64,000 nucleotides of DNA from the NCBI RefSeq assembly GCF_036541335.1, contig NZ_JAZHBO010000001.1, positions 372,001-436,000 on the forward strand, in the 5' to 3' direction. The position numbers and the translations under genes were made by a program. The notes beneath the pieces were generated by a model. The model ran no database searches. It was not told the origin of the DNA and was given only the letters and a program-made list of their open reading frames with translations. This document shows, in pieces, positions 17,871 to 25,996 of this stretch; position 1 is the first letter of the stretch, and every line of letters begins with the position of its first letter. This stretch comes from Aquilutibacter rugosus (GTDB taxonomy: Bacteria > Pseudomonadota > Gammaproteobacteria > Xanthomonadales > Xanthomonadaceae).

Positions 17871-19036
17871 AGCTGTCCAGAGAAAGCGCGCTGCAGCAGA
17901 GATTGCTTGAGTTCGTCCAGGGCGGCGAGTTTGCGGGTGTAGAGGGATTCGAGGCGTGCGACTTCGTATCGCAATGTGTCGAGTTCAGAGGAGATTCGCT
18001 CCTGCCCCACAACGCTCGGAAGCTCTAATGCGTAACGGAACAGATGGTCGCGGTTTACTTTTGGCATTCCCGCGCGTGCGGAACCCTTGATGGCGTAATC
18101 AGTGAATGGCTTACTCAATAGCAGCCAGTAAAGGAAGTCACGCGTAGCCTGGCCATCGATTGGCGCAAGTGGATACATATCTGCGCTGCAAATTCCGCTG
18201 AACTCTGGGCGCGCTACCTTTTCAAGGTACGGGCGAATCTTGCTGTAAAGCACCATCGTTGTATCGAACGGGAACTTGCCTGAGATCAAGCCTTCCTCGC
18301 CTGAGGTCCTCAGATCAATCAACCTGCCCGTCTTCGATTCGATGTTGCCCGCACCGACATGGATCGTATCGACGTATTGGGGCTGGCGCGGATCAACCAG
18401 CATGGACGTAATTGTGCAGACCTCATCAAGCCGCTTGGCTTTCCACCCTTCATGATGTCCGGAAAAAACCTGCGACAACTTCTTGTCGAAAAGGTCAACC
18501 GCGTTCTGCAGATTCTTCTCGGCATTGGCCTTGGCGGTGGCGATGCCCGCAAACGCTTCGTCGAGGATGGCGACAATGCGGTGTTGCTCCGGCAGTGATG
18601 GGTGCCGAAACTCAATTTCCTTCAGCTTCCCACCGGACAGTTCTTTGAACGTTGCTCCCGTACCGAGGCTTTCAAGCAGCGGCACATTCGCCAGCAGGAA
18701 GTAATACGCGAACTTGGTGTGGATTCCTCTCTTGGGCACCAATCCCTTGCAACCCTGATTGAACGCCATCGGCACTTTATTGATGACCAGATGACCGATC
18801 GGCGCACGCGAGGACAGGATGATCGAGTTCGCAGGTACCAGTTCTGCGCCAACGCGCAGGCCTTCATCGGTGAGCGAACGTCGGCTTTCCGACAGATACG
18901 GTCTGTCCAGCCCACCCATTTCCGCTGGCGTGATCCATTGATGCGGGCCATCCCAATAGGAAGCAACGCCGGTCTTGGGCGTGCCGCCATTGACCACACG
19001 AAAGACATCCCCAATCGGCTTGGTCTCCCAACTCAT
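17867..19036 (-). CDS. hsdS: Type I restriction enzyme specificity subunit
   Basis: It sets the bipartite DNA target for methylation and cleavage. The 389 residues show two target-recognition domains (about 1-150 and 200-345), each followed by a conserved helical spacer: LPEQHRIVAILDEAFAGIAT in the middle and QERISSELDTLRYEVARLES at the C-terminus, ending LLQRAFSGQL. The start overlaps the hsdM stop by four bases. The target sequence cannot be read from sequence. Confidence 0.93.
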   Translation of the reverse strand: MSWETKPIGDVFRVVNGGTPKTGVASYWDGPHQWITPAEMGGLDRPYLSESRRSLTDEGLRVGAELVPANSIILSSRAPIGHLVINKVPMAFNQGCKGLVPKRGIHTKFAYYFLLANVPLLESLGTGATFKELSGGKLKEIEFRHPSLPEQHRIVAILDEAFAGIATAKANAEKNLQNAVDLFDKKLSQVFSGHHEGWKAKRLDEVCTITSMLVDPRQPQYVDTIHVGAGNIESKTGRLIDLRTSGEEGLISGKFPFDTTMVLYSKIRPYLEKVARPEFSGICSADMYPLAPIDGQATRDFLYWLLLSKPFTDYAIKGSARAGMPKVNRDHLFRYALELPSVVGQERISSELDTLRYEVARLESLYTRKLAALDELKQSLLQRAFSGQL

Positions 19037-20484
19037 ACCAACGTCCTGATCTTCGCAAGCACCTGCGCACTCTCCGCATCCAGCACCGCAATTTCATCGA
19101 GGATCTCGCGCGGGCTGCGCTGCGCCGCCACCTCCGCGGCGTTCGGATTCTTCACCGACAGGTCGAACGTGACCTGATCGACGGTCGCTGCGTCCACCGT
19201 CCAGCTTTTCGCCGAATCGGCAAACGTCTTCTGCAGTTCAACGAACTCCACCAAGTCCGCATAGGCAAGCGGATTGGTCTTGCCCATGTTGCGTCCGGGA
19301 TCCAACTGATAGAACCACGTGCGACGCGTCGGCGCGCCCTTCTCGAAGAACAGCACCACCGTCTTCACCCCCGCACCCTGGAACGTGCCGCTGGGGCAAT
19401 CCAGCACCGTGTGCAGATTGCATTCGGCCAGCAGCTTGCGGCGCAGGCTGGTGCTGGCGTTGTCGGTATTGGACAGGAAGGTGTTCTTGATGACGATGGC
19501 CGCGCGCCCGCCGGGCTTGAGCATGCGGATGAAGTGCTGCAGGAACAGGAACGCGGTTTCCCCGGTCTTGATCGGGAAATTCTGCTGGACCTCCTTGCGC
19601 TCCTTGCCACCGAACGGCGGGTTGGCCAGCACGATGTCCTTCTGGTCCTTCGGCTGGATGTCGTTGAGGTTCTGGCCCAGGGTATTGGCGTGGACGATGT
19701 TGGGCGCCTCGATCCCGTGCAGGATCATGTTCATGATGCCGATAACGTAGGCTAGGGACTTCTTTTCTTGCCCATAAAACGTCCGATCCTGCAGCACTCT
19801 GACGTCTGATGTACTAAGCCTGCCTTGCTTTAGGTAGTCGAACGCTTCGCAAAGAAACCCGGCGCTACCACAAGCCCCGTCATAAATTGACTCTCCAATC
19901 TGGGGATCCACAACCCGAATCATCGCGCGAATCAAAGGTCGCGGCGTGTAATACTCACCACCATTGCGCCCAGCATTGCCCATGTTGCGGATTTTTACTT
20001 CGTACAGATGGCTCAGCTCATGCTTCTCAGCACTCGTCCCAAAACGTAGCTCATCAACGCGTTCAACTACTTCCCGCAGGTTGTATCCCGATTGAATCTT
20101 ATTGTGAATTTCCCCAAAAATTTCACCGATCTTGTACTCGAGAGTCTGCGGGCTATTGGCTCGCTCTTTGAAGCCTTTTAGGTACGGAAACAATCTGCTA
20201 TTTACAAAATCGATCAGATCGGGCCCTGTCAAAGCCTTGTTGTGGTCCAAGTGGCCACTGGCATTCTTTGGAGCCGCCCACGTATCCCATTTTGCCCATT
20301 CCTCAAGCAACCATGCGTGCTGTCGTCTTTCAAGCCCGGCAATCCCGGCCTTTGTCGACTCAAGCTCATCGAGGTACTTCAGGAACAGCAGCCACGAAGA
20401 TTGCTCCGTGTAATCAAGCTCACTGGTACACCCTGCATCCTTGTGCAAAATGTCATCTATATTCTTAAAAACTCTCTCAAACAC
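19033..20484 (-). CDS. hsdM: Type I restriction enzyme methyltransferase subunit
   Basis: An N6-adenine methyltransferase using S-adenosylmethionine; with HsdS it modifies host sites, and with HsdR it forms the restriction complex. The N-terminal helical domain includes DAGCTSELDYTEQSSWLLFL. The catalytic domain has motif I YDGACGSAGFL and motif IV NPPFGGKE. I prefer the GTG at 20484 (VFERVFKNIDDIL), where homologues start; an upstream start at 20499 would add five residues. Length is 483 residues. Confidence 0.93.
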   Translation of the reverse strand: MFERVFKNIDDILHKDAGCTSELDYTEQSSWLLFLKYLDELESTKAGIAGLERRQHAWLLEEWAKWDTWAAPKNASGHLDHNKALTGPDLIDFVNSRLFPYLKGFKERANSPQTLEYKIGEIFGEIHNKIQSGYNLREVVERVDELRFGTSAEKHELSHLYEVKIRNMGNAGRNGGEYYTPRPLIRAMIRVVDPQIGESIYDGACGSAGFLCEAFDYLKQGRLSTSDVRVLQDRTFYGQEKKSLAYVIGIMNMILHGIEAPNIVHANTLGQNLNDIQPKDQKDIVLANPPFGGKERKEVQQNFPIKTGETAFLFLQHFIRMLKPGGRAAIVIKNTFLSNTDNASTSLRRKLLAECNLHTVLDCPSGTFQGAGVKTVVLFFEKGAPTRRTWFYQLDPGRNMGKTNPLAYADLVEFVELQKTFADSAKSWTVDAATVDQVTFDLSVKNPNAAEVAAQRSPREILDEIAVLDAESAQVLAKIRTLV

Positions 20485-20539
20485 GGTTCCACAACCCAAA
20501 TTAACCTTCGCCGTCCTGCCATTTCAAACCTGGCGAACA

Positions 20540-21427
20540 TTAGGTGTCTAGCAAGAACACATTGGATAAATTACTCATTTCGGGATTTCGCTCCCATAGC
20601 CTGATCCTTTGATCATCCCAGTCCGTGAGAAGCTGTGTTTTTGTTAGATCACCGCCATTCTCAGAATACAGCGTTACGTACCTCTGTGGCGTGCCACAGA
20701 ACGTTGAATAACGGGAAATTGCATCCGTAACCGTGTCGCGAGCTGCAGTGATATCTAACTTTCTCAAGTCTCTTGATCTCGCAAATACCCTGCTAATCGC
20801 CGCCATGTACACTCTCAGTGCACTCTTGAGCTCAACCGATTCTGGCATTTCATTAAGCACGGTCTTCTTGAATCCACTATTCTCAGATATCTTGCTCTTG
20901 TTTGCCGTAAACGAAAGCCGAAGATTCACGACTGGTGAGTTAAATGGATCTGGTTTCGATGCAGACGTTGAATAGCCATGTACGCTACCACCATGGTGAA
21001 GGATGTGATTCCTAAGTGCCTCAACGAATCGATACTCAAAGGACGTGTCATATTCTGCCGACAAGAACCCCTTAATCTGCTGCTTAATTTCCTTGGCTTC
21101 AGCATGGTTGGAGCTGAAGTCGGATGCGAGCTTTTCAATTACGTGCTTGGCCGCCGTTACAAATCCAAATGTCGCCTTCTCCAGTTTTAATCGATTCTCA
21201 AAAAATCGCTCGTAGCTAAAATCTCGATCGAGCTTGTTTTCAAGCGTAATCGCTAGGATTTCCAGCTCTAGGTCATAGAAATAGCGCTTACAGATCTCAA
21301 AGCGCTCCTCCGTCCTAAGCGCACAAGTCAGTAACGCACTTGCGCTGCGAATTTTCTCGTATTCCGCCTCGGTAATATCAAACTTAGGGTTATTGTCGAG
21401 CGTGCCCGGGTGAAGATACCACCTCAT
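20540..21427 (-). CDS. HEPN-like hypothetical protein leading the hsd operon
   Basis: About 295 residues from the ATG at 21427, which has TTGGAG seven bases upstream; an ATG 21 bases earlier lacks such a site. The protein is helical and charged. It contains ALRNHILHHGGSVHG, in which R139-x4-H144 fits the catalytic Rx4-6H motif of HEPN ribonuclease-fold proteins. The remainder shows no domain I recognise. It is AT-rich relative to the core genome and lies 55 bases upstream of hsdM in the same orientation, so it probably belongs to the operon. Ribonuclease activity is inference only. Confidence 0.55.
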   Translation of the reverse strand: MRWYLHPGTLDNNPKFDITEAEYEKIRSASALLTCALRTEERFEICKRYFYDLELEILAITLENKLDRDFSYERFFENRLKLEKATFGFVTAAKHVIEKLASDFSSNHAEAKEIKQQIKGFLSAEYDTSFEYRFVEALRNHILHHGGSVHGYSTSASKPDPFNSPVVNLRLSFTANKSKISENSGFKKTVLNEMPESVELKSALRVYMAAISRVFARSRDLRKLDITAARDTVTDAISRYSTFCGTPQRYVTLYSENGGDLTKTQLLTDWDDQRIRLWERNPEMSNLSNVFLLDT

Positions 21428-21448
21428 TGAGAACTCCAATTTCAGCAT

Positions 21449-22224
21449 TGAAATTCAAACATTAGCAGGTGAAAATCTCGACAGATGACACAGCAGCATC
21501 AAGAATACCGCCACTCTTTCGGGGGCGGAGCCTTGAATTTCACCCCGGAAGTATGGAGTGTTGGCTGGATAGCGAAGCGTTTAGCAGCGGCGTGCGCGAG
21601 TTCTGTTTCACCGGCGTTGGCAAAACTCAGCATCTCGCCGATATCGCTGGTGGACGGATTGAACCGGGGCGAAATGCCTAAGGCAATAAGGCACGATCAG
21701 ATGCGGCTCAGTGCACCTGATGGATCAAATTGCGGATGTTCTTAGCTCGCTAGTATCCTTCAACTCCCGCTATTGCGACGGCATTGAGCTCGAGTGCGGA
21801 GGGGAGACTAGTCGCCGGACTTTTGGGGGGCCTCGGCTTCCTGCTCTGCCTCGGCTTTCTCCATCGACGCGAAGAGGTCTTCCTTGTGGTCCCGGCAATA
21901 AGCGGTGGAGGCAGCTACGAATTGGGCGCGTTGCTCGGCCTTGGCTTCATCGGTGCTCACAGTCGGGCTGTCGTACGCAACCTCGACAAGCGGAGCAAGC
22001 CCGATCTTGCTTAGGGTGGCCAGCGCGTGCGACTTGGGGACCCCTTTTTGCTGGCCGATCATGAGCCCACTGGATTCAACCCCTCCCGGAGCACACGACA
22101 GTATTTGTTCAGACTAGCTGAGTTGGCTTGAGACGATTTGCAGACGTCGCTCTAACCGTTTTAGACGTTTGTACACCATGGCGTACGGCTCCTCGATCGA
22201 AAGGGCTCTGATACATCGTGCGAG
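21449..22224. other. Decayed intergenic stretch between restriction and toxin-antitoxin modules
   Basis: No confidently supported full gene is seen in these 776 bases. On the minus strand around 21480-21680 an open stretch without a start reads GISPRFNPSTSDIGEMLSF and continues to KEWRYS, possibly a gene remnant. One small possible gene (21808-22062) is listed separately. Confidence 0.4.
21808..22062 (-). CDS. Possible small hypothetical protein
   Basis: An 84-residue minus-strand reading (MIGQQKGVPKSHALATLSKI) with a helical, acidic C-terminus (FASMEKAEAEQEAEAPQKSGD). GGGAGGGG occurs upstream but about 18 bases from the ATG, farther than ideal. The composition is more protein-like than the opposite-strand frames, which are Arg/Pro/Trp-rich. 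Not recognised; it could be a remnant. Confidence 0.3.
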   Translation of the reverse strand: MIGQQKGVPKSHALATLSKIGLAPLVEVAYDSPTVSTDEAKAEQRAQFVAASTAYCRDHKEDLFASMEKAEAEQEAEAPQKSGD

Positions 22225-22839
22225 CTAGCCCTCTCTCGCAATGAGTCGCTCGCATGCAACTTGCATCTCAGAAACGACGCTCATTCCGTAGGCCTGTGAA
22301 GCCTTCATAACCGGACCGACCAGACGATTTGGCGGCAGATCCAGAAACGCCATGTCGATGACATCACGTGAGAACACGCTATCGTCTCGACCTCGATCCG
22401 CATTGGCCAGCAACTTGCAGGCCGCCAAGTCCTGAAGACTCAGCGTGGATACACCGCAGACTTTATCTGCCCGACCCGGCACCGAAAAATCAATTCGCGC
22501 CTCGTTTACGATTTCAAATTTAATGGGTCTAGGGCCAATATCTACTGCACTACGGATGCCATATTGATCGGCCCGCCATTCGCGCGTAAGTCGCAGCGCA
22601 GGCGCAGCCTCCCGAAGAATCGGCGACATGTCATTGCGTCCGTTCAAGCGATGTCTAAGGGCGCGATATTGTTCAAGATCTGCTACAAGAAAATCAATAT
22701 CGACAGATTCCCGATATTCCTCTTTCCGAAGTGCAATAGCCGTCCCGCCTCCAAACCAACAGGCATGCTCTCTCAGTAGGGAGCTATCCAATGAAGTCAG
22801 CACAACTTCAATGAACTGATGATGGGACCGCTCAAACAC
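22225..22839 (-). CDS. AbiEii-type nucleotidyltransferase toxin
   Basis: A 204-residue protein with WFGGGTAIALR followed by ESVDIDFLV, the GG(T/S)A-x(n)-DxD nucleotidyltransferase core of the AbiEii/AbiGii (DUF1814) family, where toxins act by transferring nucleotides to targets such as tRNA. AACKLLANADRG further on also fits the family. Its start overlaps the upstream XRE gene by eight bases. The order antitoxin then toxin and the overlap support a toxin-antitoxin pair. It ends in TAG. Confidence 0.8.
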   Translation of the reverse strand: MFERSHHQFIEVVLTSLDSSLLREHACWFGGGTAIALRKEEYRESVDIDFLVADLEQYRALRHRLNGRNDMSPILREAAPALRLTREWRADQYGIRSAVDIGPRPIKFEIVNEARIDFSVPGRADKVCGVSTLSLQDLAACKLLANADRGRDDSVFSRDVIDMAFLDLPPNRLVGPVMKASQAYGMSVVSEMQVACERLIAREG

Positions 22840-23314
22840 CGGGAAGCACCTCGTCGAAGACCTGCTGCAAAGCCGTCAGCAATTGCAGCTCTTCATCCGT
22901 CAACGCCCCAACATCCAAATGACGGATGTTGCGCCTATAGATACCAAACGCCTCACGAGGTGTCAGTGCATCGACGTGCTCGCCTACTTGCCATGCAAGT
23001 GTTCGAAGACCCGGGTACTTCGCCAGTTCAATTTGAAGTGGCAGATGGCCTTCAGCATCGCTGGGGGCGCCCGCGTCTTCCACACGCATAGTCAGCTTCA
23101 ATCCCAAGACCTCCGCCGCCGCGGCCAAGTGCGCCAGTGCCACGCCCGGCTCGCCTTTCTCTAGACGATGCCATGTGAGGCGCGACATCCCGGCAGACTC
23201 CGCGGCCGTTGTCATGGTGATATTCAAAGCGTTTCGACGCTCACGCAATAGACGACCCAACTCTTGAGTCATTGCGTTTGTGCTTGGCGCCCAGTGGGCG
23301 GGTTGTCTAGCCAT
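22832..23314 (-). CDS. XRE-family helix-turn-helix antitoxin
   Basis: A 160-residue protein with a helix-turn-helix near residues 18-70 (LGRLLRERRNALNITMTTAA, then SRLTWHRLEKGEPGV) and a C-terminal domain likely to contact the toxin. The ATG follows AAGGAT. It overlaps the AbiEii-type toxin gene by eight bases. An AT-rich palindrome lies about 20 bases upstream of the start, as expected for an autoregulated antitoxin. DNA binding is inferred. Confidence 0.8.
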   Translation of the reverse strand: MARQPAHWAPSTNAMTQELGRLLRERRNALNITMTTAAESAGMSRLTWHRLEKGEPGVALAHLAAAAEVLGLKLTMRVEDAGAPSDAEGHLPLQIELAKYPGLRTLAWQVGEHVDALTPREAFGIYRRNIRHLDVGALTDEELQLLTALQQVFDEVLPGV

Positions 23315-23333
23315 ATCAATAGATCCTTAAACT

Positions 23334-23353
23334 ATGTATCTTAGTATATACAT
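23334..23353 (-). promoter_or_regulatory. Palindromic operator upstream of the toxin-antitoxin pair
   Basis: ATGTAT and ATACAT arms separated by eight bases (CTTAGTAT), inside a strongly AT-rich promoter region just upstream of the XRE start. It probably binds the antitoxin. The site is visible; the binding is inference. Confidence 0.5.
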
Positions 23354-23461
23354 TTATCTACTATTGTATAATAAACGATACATATCTATCCGCACAATGA
23401 TCTTTCAGATTGAGGACTAAAGCTAACGCGCTTATCGGAAGATGAGCCCATTTGCACGGAT

Positions 23462-23497
23462 AAAAAAACCCCGCCGAATTTCCCCGGCGGGGTTTTT
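23462..23497. terminator. Bidirectional intrinsic terminator downstream of groEL and upstream of the toxin-antitoxin promoter
   Basis: AAAAACCCCGCCG pairs with CGGCGGGGTTTTT (13 bp) around an eight-base loop, giving a T run on either strand. It lies 216 bases past the groEL stop. Confidence 0.85.
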
Positions 23498-23590
23498 GAT
23501 TTGCAGCTTTGGATTTTTTCAGTCACCCCGGAACGAACACAACCGGACGCTCTCAGACGAGGGGCGCGGAACCGAAGGTTCCGGCCGGGC

Positions 23591-23689
23591 GGCGGGTGAG
23601 GCCATTGGCGCAGCCGACATCCGCAGCCCCGCGCGGCGCTAGCTCGCGTGGGGTGAGGACAGGAGGCGGAGCCAATGGCCTCACCCGCC
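23591..23689. repeat. Long inverted repeat after groEL
   Basis: GGCGGGTGAGGCCATTGG at 23591-23608 is perfectly inverted at 23672-23689, with 63 bases between. The inner part is GC-rich with further pairing possible (GCGGCGCTAGCTCGC). The 215-base interval between the terminator and the groEL stop has no gene. It could be a repetitive extragenic element or an extended stem in the groESL transcript. Confidence 0.7.
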
Positions 23690-23712
23690 CACCTGTCCGG
23701 AAGCAAGGACTC

Positions 23713-25353
<1,641 letters not shown>

Positions 25354-25493
25354 TTCTTTGACTTCCTATTACTTAAATTGAATGAATGTCTAAATCAAAA
25401 ATCAAAAATCAAAAAAGGTCCGGCTTCACTTCGCCGAGGGCATCCGATTTTTGTATTTTTGTTTTTTGTTTTTTGTTTTACTTCGCGGCTCGC
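25354..25493 (-). promoter_or_regulatory. A/T-rich structured spacer between groES and groEL
   Basis: In the groESL message this reads AAACAAAAAA-type repeats, then CGGC-loop-GCCG (GGCGAAGTGAAGCCGG), then CTTTTTTG and more ATTTTTG repeats. The hairpin plus T run looks like an intrinsic attenuator, and the flanking A-rich and T-rich tracts could also pair over long range. The direction shown is that of groESL transcription. Effect on the groES:groEL ratio is inference. Confidence 0.5.
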
Positions 25494-25784
25494 TTAGGCG
25501 ATGACTGCGAAGATGTCGTCTTCTTTAACGACCAGCAGATCCTGGCCATCGAGCTTGATTTCGGTGCCGGCGTACTTGCCGAACAGCACTTCGTCGCCAA
25601 CCTTGACTTGCGGGGCGCGGACGGTGCCGTTGTCCAGGGTCTTACCGGCGCCCACAGCGACGACTTCACCACGGATTGGCTTTTCGGTGGCCGAATCAGG
25701 GATCACAATGCCGCCGGCGGACAGCTTTTCTTCCTCTTTGCGCTTAATGACAACGCGGTCGAACAAAGGTTGGATGTTAGCCAT
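25494..25784 (-). CDS. groES: Co-chaperonin GroES
   Basis: The 10-kDa lid of the GroEL cavity. The 96 residues MANIQPLFDRVVIKRKEEEK through VKEDDIFAVIA are full length. The mobile loop region KLSAGGIVIPDSATEKP and GKYAGTEIKLDGQ are typical. The start is fixed by the conserved N-terminus; the open frame extends upstream but without family similarity. It is first in the operon, behind a sigma-32-like promoter and CIRCE-like element. Confidence 0.98.
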   Translation of the reverse strand: MANIQPLFDRVVIKRKEEEKLSAGGIVIPDSATEKPIRGEVVAVGAGKTLDNGTVRAPQVKVGDEVLFGKYAGTEIKLDGQDLLVVKEDDIFAVIA

Positions 25785-25830
25785 TTCAAACTCTCTAAAT
25801 AGTTGATATTTCAGGAAAATTTCCGTTCCG

Positions 25831-25857
25831 TTAGCACTCTTTGGTAAATGAGTGCCA
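25831..25857 (-). promoter_or_regulatory. CIRCE-like HrcA operator upstream of groES
   Basis: TTAGCACTC and GAGTGCCA arms as read on the plus strand, separated by ten bases (consensus spacing nine). It sits between the sigma-32-like promoter and the groES start. hrcA is not in the window. The spacing and the imperfect right arm are unusual. Confidence 0.7.
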
Positions 25858-25873
25858 GCGGACCTGTTTCTGA

Positions 25874-25901
25874 AGTTGGGGGGCGGCCATGGCATTTCAA
25901 G
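25874..25901 (-). promoter_or_regulatory. Sigma-32 heat-shock promoter for groESL
   Basis: On the minus strand CTTGAAA (25901-25895) is followed after 13 bases by CCCCAACT (25881-25874), close to the sigma-32 consensus CTTGAAA and CCCCATNT. It lies about 90 bases upstream of groES. Confidence 0.75.
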
Positions 25902-25920
25902 GCCTCGGCGATAAAAAAGA

Positions 25921-25987
25921 CGCCCAATCGGGGATGCCGTCCGCATTCGGTAGGCGCCCAATCGACGATGCCGTCCGCATTCGGTAG
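25921..25987. repeat. 33-base tandem duplication between groES and dsbD
   Basis: CGCCCAATCG...GATGCCGTCCGCATTCGGTAG occurs at 25921-25953 and again at 25955-25987, differing at two positions. The second copy ends nine bases before the dsbD ATG. Confidence 0.85.
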
Positions 25988-25996
25988 AATTGAGCA

